A stretch of DNA of 64,000 nucleotides, from assembly GCF_900119705.1 (NCBI RefSeq), contig NZ_LT632322.1, positions 930,001-994,000 of the forward strand, read 5' to 3'. Positions 24,573 to 33,819 of this stretch are shown piece by piece. This DNA comes from Murdochiella vaginalis. Its GTDB lineage: Bacteria; Bacillota; Clostridia; Tissierellales; Peptoniphilaceae. Position 1 is the stretch's first letter. Each line of letters opens with the position of its first letter. The translations under genes were made by a program, and so were the position numbers. Below the pieces are notes generated by a model, which was not told where the DNA came from, searched no databases, and saw only the letters and a list, made by a program, of their open reading frames with translations.

Positions 24573-26174
24573 ATGAAAAAAAAGCTTGTTTCCATCATAA
24601 GCATCTCGCTTGCTCTCTTGCTCCTGGCAAGTGGCTGCACAAATAAGAAGGAATCCCGCAGCGACGACGCGCAGAAGGCAGTTACGACAGAAAAAAAGGA
24701 GGACACTGCAAAATCTTCCTCTGACAAAGGCGAGCAGGAAACGGACTCTGCTCAACAAGGAAAATCGGAAGAGGATTACCAGCGAAAAGAAGGGGTCAAT
24801 GGGCCCTTACCTGCGGTGAACTATACCTATGATGCCATTGTCGATGCGGCCGGTGGGATTTGCAGGTTTCCCAGCGTCTATGAAGAACACTACCAGGAAA
24901 ATGTTAAAACCTGGAATCAGCAGGTGAAAGAAGAAGTCAAAAAGATTGCGCCGAAGCTGACCGAAGATGCAAGCGATAAAGAAATACAGCATCTTTTTCA
25001 ACAGTTCCTCTATATTGCCGGCAATGATTATCCGGTTTTTGAACCGATTGAACGCTATTCCTACGTGGTGTTCAAGAAAGATGGGGAAGACCCTTTCACC
25101 CATAAAAAAATCAATGAAAATGTCAATGTCAATCTCGAAATCGCTCTGGATTGTTCCGGTTCCATGGCCAATACCATTGATGGAAAAACCATGATGGAGA
25201 TTGCTAAGCAGTCCATTGGCGACGTGCTTTCCAAAATGCCGGAAAAGGCAAAAGTGGGGCTTCGCGTTTTCGGCCACAAGGGGAATAATGAGGAAAGCGG
25301 AAAACAGGAATCCTGTGCGGCGTGTGAGCTTCTTCATCCGATGGAAACGTTGGACAAGAAAAAATTGGAGACGTCGCTGAAACCGATCAACCCGACCGGA
25401 TGGACCTGCATTGCCAAATCCATTGAAGAAGGGGTGAACGATCTATCTTCCTTTAAGGGAGAAAAAGATCTCAATATTCTTTTTATTGTCACGGATGGCA
25501 TCGAAACGTGTGGCGGCGATCCGGTCGCCATGGCCAAGAAGTTGAAAGGAGATCACACCAATATCGTTCTCGGTATCATCGGCTTTAACGTCGATGCAAA
25601 CCAAAATCTCGTACTAAAACAGATTGCGGATGCTGCCGGAGGATACTATGCCTCGGCAAATGACGCGGCAAGTCTGACCGGAGAATTGCAAACCATCCAT
25701 GAGCTGGCCTATTCTACCTATAAATGGCAGGAGCTGGACACAGCGCTGTTGAATACGCTCAAGGGTTTTCATACGGGGTGCTTATCCCATAACAAAATTC
25801 ACTTACAAAATGGACCCATTGCGGAGAAAAATTCTCTGACCACGCTACTTTCCTATGCCGGTGCGCCGGATGTGGGCCTTTTTCCCTCCGGAAGTCAGGT
25901 GGAAAAGAAACTGCGGACGCTGATTGAGGAGCGCTATCAAAAAATTACCGCTCTCTTTGAAGAAGAAGCTGCCAAGAGAGAGAAGGAATCCCAAGACTAT
26001 TTTGCAGCCATTACCCCTCGCCTCGGAGAGACCGTTGCGGTGATTCCGATGACGAGTCGCGTCAATCCGAGCAGTGACTATTGGAAAGACTATTCCAACA
26101 AAGGGGGGAACAACCAATCGCAGCAAGAAGATACCAATCGTCTGGAAGAAAGCGTCCATCCGGACAGCAAGTAG
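24573..26174 (+). CDS. VWA-domain surface lipoprotein
   Basis: Predicted lipoprotein of 533 residues; the ATG at 24573 follows AAAGGGTGACGATC and starts a signal peptide with lipobox LASGC. A charged low-complexity linker (about 25-75) leads to a globular region and a von Willebrand factor A domain (about 185-390). The metal-ion site is complete: DCSGS (DxSxS), the threonine in NPTGWTC and the aspartate in VTDGIETCGGDP. The C-terminal 130 residues are charged and helical. VWA domains bind proteins through a divalent metal. There is no operon partner; the ligand is unknown. Four cysteines close to the metal site (ESCAACEL, GWTC, ETCGG) suggest disulfides or metal binding. Confidence 0.82.
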   Translation: MKKKLVSIISISLALLLLASGCTNKKESRSDDAQKAVTTEKKEDTAKSSSDKGEQETDSAQQGKSEEDYQRKEGVNGPLPAVNYTYDAIVDAAGGICRFPSVYEEHYQENVKTWNQQVKEEVKKIAPKLTEDASDKEIQHLFQQFLYIAGNDYPVFEPIERYSYVVFKKDGEDPFTHKKINENVNVNLEIALDCSGSMANTIDGKTMMEIAKQSIGDVLSKMPEKAKVGLRVFGHKGNNEESGKQESCAACELLHPMETLDKKKLETSLKPINPTGWTCIAKSIEEGVNDLSSFKGEKDLNILFIVTDGIETCGGDPVAMAKKLKGDHTNIVLGIIGFNVDANQNLVLKQIADAAGGYYASANDAASLTGELQTIHELAYSTYKWQELDTALLNTLKGFHTGCLSHNKIHLQNGPIAEKNSLTTLLSYAGAPDVGLFPSGSQVEKKLRTLIEERYQKITALFEEEAAKREKESQDYFAAITPRLGETVAVIPMTSRVNPSSDYWKDYSNKGGNNQSQQEDTNRLEESVHPDSK

Positions 26175-26255
26175 AACGCTCTTTACATTCCATATCCTTC
26201 TCGTTATGCTGAAAGTGATCACGAATGTGTGAACGCACACAGAGAGGAGATTATG

Positions 26256-26630
26256 ATGAAGGTTGTAGATACGAAAAAAGCGCCGGGAGCCATCGGCCCC
26301 TATGCGCAGGCACAAATTACCGGAAATCTGGTATATACTTCGGGACAGCTGCCGGTCAATCCGGAAACCGGCGAGATGCCCAAGACGATTGAAGAGCAGA
26401 CAAAACAGAGCTGTGAGAACGTAAAAGCGATTTTGGAAGCGGCGGGAACGGATATGACGCACGTTGTAAAAACCCTTTGCTTCCTTGCCGACATCAACGA
26501 TTTCGCCGCCTTTAATGCGGTGTATGCGGACTATTTCACGAACACGCCGGCCAGAAGTTGCATCGCGGTGAAGGATATTCCAAAAGGGGCCCTTTGCGAG
26601 ATTGAGGTCATCGCGGAAATCGAAGCGTAA
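26256..26630 (+). CDS. ridA: RidA-family enamine/imine deaminase
   Basis: Hydrolyses reactive 2-aminoacrylate-type enamines made by PLP enzymes, protecting them. The protein has 124 residues from the second of two adjacent ATGs, which is better spaced from GAGGAG. Family motifs: KKAPGAIGPYAQAQ, VYTSGQLPVNPETG, QTKQSCENVKAILEAAG, and the arginine-containing PARSCIAVKDIPKGALCEIE that binds the substrate carboxylate. It is monocistronic as far as can be seen. Confidence 0.93.
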   Translation: MKVVDTKKAPGAIGPYAQAQITGNLVYTSGQLPVNPETGEMPKTIEEQTKQSCENVKAILEAAGTDMTHVVKTLCFLADINDFAAFNAVYADYFTNTPARSCIAVKDIPKGALCEIEVIAEIEA

Positions 26631-26668
26631 TGTACAAGACGGCATAATACCGCAAAGCGGTCGAACAC

Positions 26669-27124
26669 CTACCGGTGGTCGGCCGCTTCTTCGTTTTCGT
26701 CTTTCAGCTGTTCATACGGAATATGATTGCGCTCCAACAGTTCGATCGCATAGTCGTCCATGCGATAGCATTCCCGATAGTAGATTTTTTGAATTCCCGC
26801 CTGGATTAAGGATTTCGTACAGTTGAGACAGGGGAAATGGGTGACATAGCAGGTGCAGCCGTTGACCGAAATGCCCGACTTGGCGCAATAGAGCAGCGCG
26901 TTCATTTCAGCATGAATGGTGGCAATGCAATGACCGTCGCGCATGGTGTGACCGATTTCGTCACAGTGCGGATTGCCTGCAACAGAGCCGTTGTACCCCG
27001 TGGAGACGATACGATGCTCCGCGTTTACCAGCACACAGCCCACGTAAGCTCGGTCACAGGTGCCGCGTTCCGCAACGGTTCGTGCCATTTCCATAAAGTA
27101 TTGGTTCCAGCTTTTGCGTGCCAT
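26669..27124 (-). CDS. dCMP deaminase (ComEB-like)
   Basis: Zinc deaminase making dUMP from dCMP, 151 residues. The ATG at 27124 follows CAAGGAGGATTCT; the longer open frame has no such site. Zinc and catalytic residues are in TIHAEMNALLYCAK (His, Glu) and THFPCLNCTKSLI (two Cys). An extra Cys/His pair in RGTCDRAYVGCV and GNPHCDEIGH fits the second zinc site of the ComEB/T4 type. It is divergent from the fthC-like gene, with about 75 bp shared between them. Confidence 0.9.
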   Translation of the reverse strand: MARKSWNQYFMEMARTVAERGTCDRAYVGCVLVNAEHRIVSTGYNGSVAGNPHCDEIGHTMRDGHCIATIHAEMNALLYCAKSGISVNGCTCYVTHFPCLNCTKSLIQAGIQKIYYRECYRMDDYAIELLERNHIPYEQLKDENEEAADHR

Positions 27125-27200
27125 AGAATCCTCCTTGCCGCTCGGTTGTGCTACCATTTTAACATGAGATGAACCATACTTCGGAAAAAAGGAGAAGCAC

Positions 27201-27794
27201 ATGAACGATATGCATTCCGCCCCTTCCCGGGCAAAAGAAGAAAAGAAGGCCTTTCGTCAGGAGATTAAGAATCGTTGGAAGGCTTTGGAAGAAACCTATC
27301 TGCAAGAAGCCAGTAAGACCATTTGCGACGCGATCCGGCAATTGCCGGAATATCAAAAGGCCAAAACCGTTTTTTGCTTTGTATCGATGGAACGGGAGTT
27401 GAATACGTCGACCTTGTTAGATGCCATTCTTGCGGATGGGAAGACCCTTGTGGTTCCGCGTGTTCTTGCGATGGGGAAGATGGCGCTTCATCCCATCACC
27501 TCGTTGGATACATTGAAGAAAAGCCGTTTCGGCATTCCGGAACCGCCGGAAGATGCTCCCACGGTATCGCCGCAGGACGTAGATTTTACCGTGGTACCCT
27601 GTCTCAGTGCAACGCTTGCGGGGGAACGTCTGGGGCGTGGCGGCGGCTTTTATGATCGCTTTTTAGCCGACTACACAGGCGATACGGCGTTGGTCTGTTT
27701 TCACAAACTGCTTTCGGAGAGCGTGCCCATGGATCCTTGGGATGTGCCGCTTCCCGTTGTGGTGACGGAAGAGGGGACTTGGCGCGCAAAATAA
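27201..27794 (+). CDS. 5-formyltetrahydrofolate cyclo-ligase
   Basis: Recycles 5-formyl-THF to 5,10-methenyl-THF using ATP. The protein has 197 residues with AAAAAGGAGAAGCAC before the ATG. Typical pieces are KKAFRQEIKNRWKAL, FCFVSMERELNT, VPRVL, and the ATP/substrate loop GERLGRGGGFYDRFLA. Length is as expected. It converges with queH, with a 3-bp gap. Confidence 0.92.
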   Translation: MNDMHSAPSRAKEEKKAFRQEIKNRWKALEETYLQEASKTICDAIRQLPEYQKAKTVFCFVSMERELNTSTLLDAILADGKTLVVPRVLAMGKMALHPITSLDTLKKSRFGIPEPPEDAPTVSPQDVDFTVVPCLSATLAGERLGRGGGFYDRFLADYTGDTALVCFHKLLSESVPMDPWDVPLPVVVTEEGTWRAK

Positions 27795-27797
27795 GTA

Positions 27798-28433
27798 TTA
27801 TGCGTTCGGCTTTTCGACGTGCCGTGCGCGGTAGGAAAAGAGACACCCGCAATAGTCCTGGCGATACATGCCGTATTGGGCGCTCAGCTCCGTGGAACGC
27901 TTGAAACCGTTTTTCTTTTTGAAGTCGGAAAAGAGATACGACACGCCATATTGTTCGGCTAAGGTGCCCCCGATTTCATTTAGCAATTCTGCATTTTTAT
28001 GCGGCGAGAGCGAAAGCGTCGTGGTAAAGTAATCGAAACCTTGTTCTTTGGCGACCTTCGCCGTGGCTTCCAGACGCAGTGTGAAGCAGACACGGCAGCG
28101 GTCGCCTTTTTCCGGCAGGTCTTCCATGCCTTTTACAGCCGCAAAATAGTCCTCCGGATGATAGGCAGCCGGCAGAAAATGAAGGGGATGGGGAGAAGGC
28201 ATGGCTGAAAGCAACCGTTTTTGCTCCTGTTCGCGGAACGCATATTCTTCCGGCGGATAGATATTCGGATTAAAATAATACACCGTGATTTCAAAATAGC
28301 GGGACAGATACTCGAGCACATAGCTGCTGCACGGTCCGCAACAGCTGTGCAAGAGGAGGCGTGGCACTTCTTGTGTGCGTTCCAGGGCTTCCAGGGTTTT
28401 CTCCAGCTTTTTTTGGTAATTCACCTTTTCCAT
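27798..28433 (-). CDS. queH: Epoxyqueuosine reductase QueH
   Basis: Last step of tRNA queuosine synthesis, reducing epoxyqueuosine with an iron-sulfur cluster. The protein has 211 residues with GAAGGAAAG upstream. Conserved cysteines occur as LLHSCCGPCSSYV near the start, DRCRVCFTLRL in the middle and YRQDYCGCLFS near the end, the QueH (former DUF208) pattern. The YYFNPNIYPPEEY stretch is also typical. No other queuosine gene is nearby. Confidence 0.93.
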   Translation of the reverse strand: MEKVNYQKKLEKTLEALERTQEVPRLLLHSCCGPCSSYVLEYLSRYFEITVYYFNPNIYPPEEYAFREQEQKRLLSAMPSPHPLHFLPAAYHPEDYFAAVKGMEDLPEKGDRCRVCFTLRLEATAKVAKEQGFDYFTTTLSLSPHKNAELLNEIGGTLAEQYGVSYLFSDFKKKNGFKRSTELSAQYGMYRQDYCGCLFSYRARHVEKPNA

Positions 28434-28788
28434 TCGTTACTTTCCTTCTTTATGGCGTCCGTAGAGGCCTCTGTTACCTTGCATAAGATATAGGTGCGCT
28501 GAACCGTTTCGCGTAGGCCCGGCAATCCGTCTTGTCGCTATTCTACCGCAAAAAGCAGATTTGCCCAATGCGTAAGATGCAAGCCGGGTTCCAAGAGCAA
28601 ATAATAGAATAAAAATCGGGGAAAGCGAATGAAAATCCATTGACGCCCCTACGAATAACCGATACACTGTAGGAATAGAAAAGGCGTCCTTGCTATGCGA
28701 GCGGATGCCTGCGCACGGAGAGTACTTTCCTATGGCAGATTGAATGCCGGAAAGCGGAATAAGTGTTTGCCGGCAATAAGGAGGATAC
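28434..28788 (+). other. Intergenic region upstream of the threonine operon
   Basis: 355 bp between divergent queH and lysC with no gene. It holds the lysC promoter (28640-28668) and a leader of about 115 nt. Shortly before the lysC ribosome site, TGCCGG (28745-28750) can pair with CCGGCA (28770-28775). I saw no lysine riboswitch or threonine-rich leader peptide. Confidence 0.55.
28640..28668 (+). promoter_or_regulatory. Promoter of the lysC-asd-hom-thrCB operon
   Basis: TTGACG (28640-28645), a 17-bp spacer and TACACT (28663-28668), about 120 bp before the lysC start. Confidence 0.65.
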
Positions 28789-30099
28789 ATGAAGGTTGCA
28801 AAATTCGGCGGTTCGTCGTTGGCGGATGCTGCCCAGTTTCGAAAAGTAATGGACATTATCCGCGCAGAGAAGGAGCGAAGCGTGATCGTGGTTTCGGCTC
28901 CGGGGAAACGAACGCCGGGCGGACATAAAGTGACCGACATGCTCTATCTTACGCATCAGCTGGCAACTATTGATATGGGCGGCAACGAGGTGTTTTCCTC
29001 CATTGCGGAGCGCTATTTGACGATTCGGGATGCTTTGGGGTTGGCCTATCCGCTCGAAAGAGATTTGGAAGAAGTAAAGCGGCGTATCTTTGCCGGTGCG
29101 TCAGCGGATTATGCTGCCAGTCGCGGCGAATATCTTTCGGCCAAGCTCTTGGCTGCAGCCCTTAATTTTCATTTCGTGGATGCAGCGAAAATCATACGCT
29201 TCGATGAATCCGGCAGTCTGGACTTACCAACCAGCTTGGCACTGACCGCAGAAGTGTTAAAAGAGGGTCATTTTGTTGTGCCGGGATTTTACGGCGCCAA
29301 AGAGAATGGCGATATTGTCACCTTTTCGCGTGGCGGTTCCGATATTACGGGATCGATTTTGGCAGCCGCGCTGCATGCGCCGGTATATGAAAACTGGACG
29401 GATGTTTCCGGCTTCTTGGCGGCAGATCCGCGCATTGTAAACGATCCGAAACCCATCGAAGTCATCACCTACGAAGAATTGCATGAATTAAGTTATATGG
29501 GCGCGCAGGTTTTGCATGAAGATGCGGTCTATCCGGCGCATCATGCCGGGGTGCCGATTCATATTCGCAATACCAATGCACCGAATGAGCCGGGGACGCG
29601 CATTGTACCGAAAAAAGAGGATTCGCCGCGCATCGTGACCGGTATTTCCGGCAAAAACGGCTTCATGCTCGTGCATGTGGAAAAACGCCATGCGGCCGGC
29701 GATTCCGGCTTTTTACGTCGTCTGGTCTCCGTTTTTGAAGCGAACGGCTGTGCCGTGGAACACATGCCCTCTTCGATTGATACGGTGTCGGTCATCGTTC
29801 GAGAAGATCCCTTCCGCAGCAAGCAGAAAAAGATACTGGAAGAAATCTCAATTTTCTGTGAACCGGATGCCATCGCCGTGGAGGATTACATCACCTTATT
29901 GGCGGTGGTCGGCGAAGGCATGGCCAAGCGCGCGGGCGTTGCGGCTCGGCTTTTCACCGCTCTTGGCAAGGCAGGCATTTCGGTGCGCATGATTTTGCAG
30001 GGGGCCAGTGAGCTTAACATCATCATTGGCGTGGCCAAAGATGATTTTGCGAAGGCGATTGGTGCCTTGTATCGCGAATTTTTCAAGGAGGAACTATGA
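28789..30099 (+). CDS. lysC: Aspartate kinase
   Basis: Phosphorylates aspartate, the entry step to Lys, Met and Thr. The protein has 436 residues with AAGGAGGATAC before the ATG. The kinase domain has KVAKFGGSSLADA, FSRGGSDITGSILA and WTDVSGFLAADPRIV; two C-terminal ACT domains (about 290-436) include ITLLAVVGEGMAKRAGVAAR and SVRMILQGASELNIIIGV. It is the single-chain class with two ACT modules, so allosteric control by an end product is expected; as first gene of a threonine operon, threonine is plausible. The stop overlaps asd by ATGA. Confidence 0.94.
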   Translation: MKVAKFGGSSLADAAQFRKVMDIIRAEKERSVIVVSAPGKRTPGGHKVTDMLYLTHQLATIDMGGNEVFSSIAERYLTIRDALGLAYPLERDLEEVKRRIFAGASADYAASRGEYLSAKLLAAALNFHFVDAAKIIRFDESGSLDLPTSLALTAEVLKEGHFVVPGFYGAKENGDIVTFSRGGSDITGSILAAALHAPVYENWTDVSGFLAADPRIVNDPKPIEVITYEELHELSYMGAQVLHEDAVYPAHHAGVPIHIRNTNAPNEPGTRIVPKKEDSPRIVTGISGKNGFMLVHVEKRHAAGDSGFLRRLVSVFEANGCAVEHMPSSIDTVSVIVREDPFRSKQKKILEEISIFCEPDAIAVEDYITLLAVVGEGMAKRAGVAARLFTALGKAGISVRMILQGASELNIIIGVAKDDFAKAIGALYREFFKEEL

Positions 30100-31088
30100 A
30101 ACGCTATAACGTAGCGGTCGTCGGTGCGACGGGCTTAGTGGGACGAACGATGCTCAAGGTGTTGGAGGAACGTCATTTTCCCGTGCAAGAGCTATTTCCC
30201 TTGGCAACGAAAAAATCCGCCGGCAAGAAGCTTCCTTTTCAGGGGCAGGAATGGGTGGTGGAAGAGCTGACCGAATCCTCGTTTTCTCGGCCAATCGATT
30301 TTGCCCTCTTTTCCGCAGGAGCATCTACCAGCGCGCAATTTGCGCCCATCGCGGCAAAGCAGGGCGTGCTCGTGATTGACAACAGCTCGCAGTGGCGACA
30401 GGTGGAAGGCATTCCGCTGGTCGTTCCGGAAGTCAATCCCGAGGTGCTCGACGGCTATCACGGGATAATCGCCAACCCCAACTGTTCGACCATTCAGTGC
30501 ATGGCCATATTGCGCGTGTTGCGGGATGCCTATGGATTAAAGCGCGTCGTGTATTCCACGTATCAGGCCGCTGCCGGTGCAGGTGTTAAGGGCTTGCACG
30601 ATCTGGAAAATGGAACGACGACAACCTTTGATGTGCCGCTACTGAAGAATGTGATTCCCCGTATCGACGTCTTCCTTCCGGACGGATACACCAAAGAAGA
30701 ATGGAAGATGATCCATGAAACGCAAAAGATTTTAGATCTTCCCGAGCTTCCCGTGACGGCGACGTGTGTGCGCGTGCCGGTAGATTACGGCCACAGTGTG
30801 GCCATGGACGTGGAGCTGGAGAAGGACTTTTTGGTGGAGGAAATTCGTCGGGCACTCGCTTCTGTGGAGGGTCTGGTCGTGAAAGACGATCCGTCGAATC
30901 TCGTGTATCCGACGCCGCTGGATTGCAAGCACCGCGATACCATTTTTGTCGGGCGTATTCGTCGGGACATTTCCCGTCCCAATACGGTTCATCTCTGGTG
31001 TGTGGCAGACAATATTCGAAAAGGCGCGGCGACCAATACGGTGCAGATTGCGGAAGCTTGGCTCTCGCGTAACGTCAAGGAGGCCTAA
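30096..31088 (+). CDS. asd: Aspartate-semialdehyde dehydrogenase
   Basis: NADPH-dependent reduction of aspartyl phosphate to the semialdehyde. The protein has 330 residues. Evidence: VAVVGATGLVGRTMLKVLEE (dinucleotide loop), FSAGASTSAQFAP, IDNSSQWR, the catalytic cysteine in ANPNCSTIQC, and the base histidine near CVRVPVDYGHS. It is coupled to lysC by a 4-bp overlap, with AAGGAGGAACT in the end of lysC as ribosome site. Confidence 0.96.
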   Translation: MKRYNVAVVGATGLVGRTMLKVLEERHFPVQELFPLATKKSAGKKLPFQGQEWVVEELTESSFSRPIDFALFSAGASTSAQFAPIAAKQGVLVIDNSSQWRQVEGIPLVVPEVNPEVLDGYHGIIANPNCSTIQCMAILRVLRDAYGLKRVVYSTYQAAAGAGVKGLHDLENGTTTTFDVPLLKNVIPRIDVFLPDGYTKEEWKMIHETQKILDLPELPVTATCVRVPVDYGHSVAMDVELEKDFLVEEIRRALASVEGLVVKDDPSNLVYPTPLDCKHRDTIFVGRIRRDISRPNTVHLWCVADNIRKGAATNTVQIAEAWLSRNVKEA

Positions 31089-31089
31089 G

Positions 31090-32307
31090 ATGCGCATCGG
31101 CATGATTGGCTACGGCACGGTTGGACAGGGTGTGTATGGCCTTTATACCGAACGACGCGAGGCGCTCGAACGTTCCGCGGGCGAAGGGATTACGTTTGGT
31201 GGCATTGCGGTTCGCTCCATTCGTCCGCGTGCGATCCCTGCGCCGGAAGAGCTTTATACCACGGATGCCATGCGTTTGGTGACCGACGATTCCATTGATA
31301 CCATTGTGGAAGTTTCCAGTGACTCGAAAGAGTCCATTCAGTACATTTCCACGGCGCTTTCGGCGGGAAAGCGCGTGGTGACGGCCAATAAAGCGGCACT
31401 CGCGGACTCGCTTGCCGATCTTCTTTCCAAGGCGGAAAAAGGCGGCGGACGGTTGCGCTTTGAAGCGGCGGTTGCCGGCGGGATTCCGCTATTGGATCCG
31501 CTTACCTTGCAGGTGGCGGTGAATGATGTGATCGCGTTTCGCGGCATTATTAACGGCAGTTCCAACTATGTACTGACGGCCATGCAGAATGGGAAAACGC
31601 GCGAGGAGGCGATTCGAGAAGCGCAGACGCTGGGCGTTCTGGAAGAAGATCCCCGGGATGATTTGGAAGGGATCGACGCACAACGAAAACTCGCCATTGT
31701 CGCGAGCATGCTGTTGCATCGAAGCGTGACCACCAAAAATGTGTCTCGCATCGGCATGCTTTCGCTGGATGCGGAGGATTTTGCACTGGCTAAAAAGGCA
31801 GGGCGCGTGATCAAGCTGATGGCGGTGTGTGAACGAGGGAAAGCGGAACTGGTCTATGGCTCTACCGACAGCTTCTCGTCACCTGCACCGACGTTGACGG
31901 CGCTTCGCGTCATGCCGGAAGCCATTTCGTCCGATGATCCCTTTGCGCAGGTTGACGGCATTTACAATATGGCGCAATGGCAGGGCACTCACAGCGGCAC
32001 ACTGCGTTTTTCGGGATTGGGCGGCGGTCAGGAGGCAACTGCGAACGCGGTATGGACGGATCTCTTACGCATTACGCGTGAGACACCCGCTCTTTCTCTG
32101 GCTGGAGAAGGGGTAGCGGAGCGGGAAGAAGCCGCTCGGTATTTGGTGCGTGCAGGATCCGCACCGGATACGGGCCTTTTGCCGGAGGAAAAAGAGAGAA
32201 ACGTGGATGCGCTTGTTCTTCCTTGCGGCGCGCAATGGGCGCACGTAACGGAAAAACGTGCCGTGGCGCTCGCAGAATCCGGAAGGATGGTATTGCGATG
32301 GGCATGA
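31090..32307 (+). CDS. hom: Homoserine dehydrogenase
   Basis: Reduces aspartate semialdehyde to homoserine. The protein has 405 residues; ATG 31090 follows AAGGAGGCCTAAG, and the frame's upstream extension lies inside asd. The NAD(P) loop is IGMIGYGTVGQGVYG; other motifs are AGKRVVTANKAALAD, AAVAGGIPLLDPL and GIINGSSNYVLTAMQNG. Family members with a C-terminal ACT domain are usually around 430 residues; the end here (after about 340) is short and lacks a clear ACT pattern, so feedback control may be weak or reside elsewhere. The stop overlaps thrC. Confidence 0.93.
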   Translation: MRIGMIGYGTVGQGVYGLYTERREALERSAGEGITFGGIAVRSIRPRAIPAPEELYTTDAMRLVTDDSIDTIVEVSSDSKESIQYISTALSAGKRVVTANKAALADSLADLLSKAEKGGGRLRFEAAVAGGIPLLDPLTLQVAVNDVIAFRGIINGSSNYVLTAMQNGKTREEAIREAQTLGVLEEDPRDDLEGIDAQRKLAIVASMLLHRSVTTKNVSRIGMLSLDAEDFALAKKAGRVIKLMAVCERGKAELVYGSTDSFSSPAPTLTALRVMPEAISSDDPFAQVDGIYNMAQWQGTHSGTLRFSGLGGGQEATANAVWTDLLRITRETPALSLAGEGVAEREEAARYLVRAGSAPDTGLLPEEKERNVDALVLPCGAQWAHVTEKRAVALAESGRMVLRWA

Positions 32308-33818
32308 ACTATCACTCCACACGAAACGAATCACTTGTCGTGAGCGATGCGCAGGCGATTTTACAGGGTCTTGCACCGGACGGCGGCTTATTTGTACCGG
32401 AAACAATCCCGACATGCGATTTTTCATCTTGGCAGGAGCTTTCGTTTGCCGACGTGGCGGAACGCATTTTTGCGCTGTATTTTCCTTCGCTGGGAAAAGA
32501 ACGGATTGCACAGATTGTAAAAAACGCCTATGGGGATCGATTTCGTGACCCGGATGTTTGCCCTGTTCGGCTCCTGTCGGATCGTCGCGCGCTATTGGAG
32601 CTCTGGCACGGACCGACGCTGGCGTTTAAGGATGTGGCGCTTTCTGCCCTTCCGTACCTGATGCGCGCTGCACAGGAAGTGGTCGGAGACCAAGAGCGCG
32701 TGCTCATTTTGACGGCTACGTCCGGCGATACCGGCAAGGCCGCTATGGAAGGCTTCAGCGGCGTTCCCGGCTTCGGTGTACTGGTTTTTTATCCGGCGGA
32801 TGGGGTCAGCGATGCGCAGGAAAGACAGATGTGCACGACGGAAGCGGACAATGTGTTCGCGTATGCCGTGGAAGGCGATTTTGATGATTGCCAGCGTGCT
32901 GTGAAGAGCCTTTTTCAGGATGCCGCACTTTCCAAGACGTTGAAAAGCAGCGGAATCCGTCTTTCTTCCGCCAACTCCATCAATATCGGGCGGCTGGTGC
33001 CGCAGATGATCTATTACATAACGGCCTATCATGCGCTGGTGAAAAAGGGAGAGATGGCATACGGGGATTTGTTGGATGTTTCCGTGCCGACCGGAAATTT
33101 CGGCGATTTGTTGGCGGGATATTACGTAAAACGCATGGGGCTGCCGCTGGGAACCCTCGTTGTCGCGTCCAACAGCAACCATGTGCTAAGCGATTTCGGA
33201 AAAACAGGTGTCTATGACAGCAATCGGCCGCTCGTTTTAACCACAAGTCCGTCCATGGATATTCTGGTTTCGAGTAATTTGGAACGCTTTCTCTATCATG
33301 AGCTGGGAAGTGCCGAAACCGTAAAAGGCCTGATGGAGGCGTTGCAAAAGGATCGGCGTTTTGTGCTTCCGACAAAAGAGCAATCACGGAAAAAACAAAC
33401 CGAAGATTCGGTTTCGCAAGAAATGGCAGGGCTGTATTGGGAATTTGCGAACGAAGAAGAGGTGTTCCGAACGATTGCTGAGACGAAAAAACGGGATCAC
33501 ATCGTGATTGATCCGCATACGGCCTGCGGCGTGGCCGTTTATGATACCTATCGGCGCGAAAGCGAGGGGGACGGCTCGTCCTACGGGCTCATTCTCTCCA
33601 CGGCAAGTCCCTACAAATTTACAAAAACCGTGCTTTCCGCGCTGGATCGGGAGGTGCCGAAAACATTGGAAGAGCAGTGGATGGCGCTTTCCCAAATTTC
33701 TGGCACTTCTATTCCCGCTCCGTTTTTGCATCTTGCCGAGTGTAAGGCGCGACAACCGCAACGTATTCGCCTGTGTGATGCAGCCGATGCCGTGTTGTCT
33801 TTTTCGAAAGGAGTCTGA
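32304..33818 (+). CDS. thrC: Threonine synthase
   Basis: PLP enzyme making threonine from O-phosphohomoserine. From ATG 32304, which overlaps the hom stop as ATGA, it has 504 residues; ATG 32298 is also possible. Motifs: YHSTRNES and LAPDGGLFVPE at the start, HGPTLAFKDVALS with the PLP lysine, LTATSGDTGKAAMEGF for the phosphate, and SVPTGNFGDLLAGYYVKRMG. It belongs to the longer type with an insert near the C-terminus, as in enterobacteria and many clostridia. Confidence 0.94.
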   Translation: MNYHSTRNESLVVSDAQAILQGLAPDGGLFVPETIPTCDFSSWQELSFADVAERIFALYFPSLGKERIAQIVKNAYGDRFRDPDVCPVRLLSDRRALLELWHGPTLAFKDVALSALPYLMRAAQEVVGDQERVLILTATSGDTGKAAMEGFSGVPGFGVLVFYPADGVSDAQERQMCTTEADNVFAYAVEGDFDDCQRAVKSLFQDAALSKTLKSSGIRLSSANSINIGRLVPQMIYYITAYHALVKKGEMAYGDLLDVSVPTGNFGDLLAGYYVKRMGLPLGTLVVASNSNHVLSDFGKTGVYDSNRPLVLTTSPSMDILVSSNLERFLYHELGSAETVKGLMEALQKDRRFVLPTKEQSRKKQTEDSVSQEMAGLYWEFANEEEVFRTIAETKKRDHIVIDPHTACGVAVYDTYRRESEGDGSSYGLILSTASPYKFTKTVLSALDREVPKTLEEQWMALSQISGTSIPAPFLHLAECKARQPQRIRLCDAADAVLSFSKGV

Positions 33819-33819
33819 T

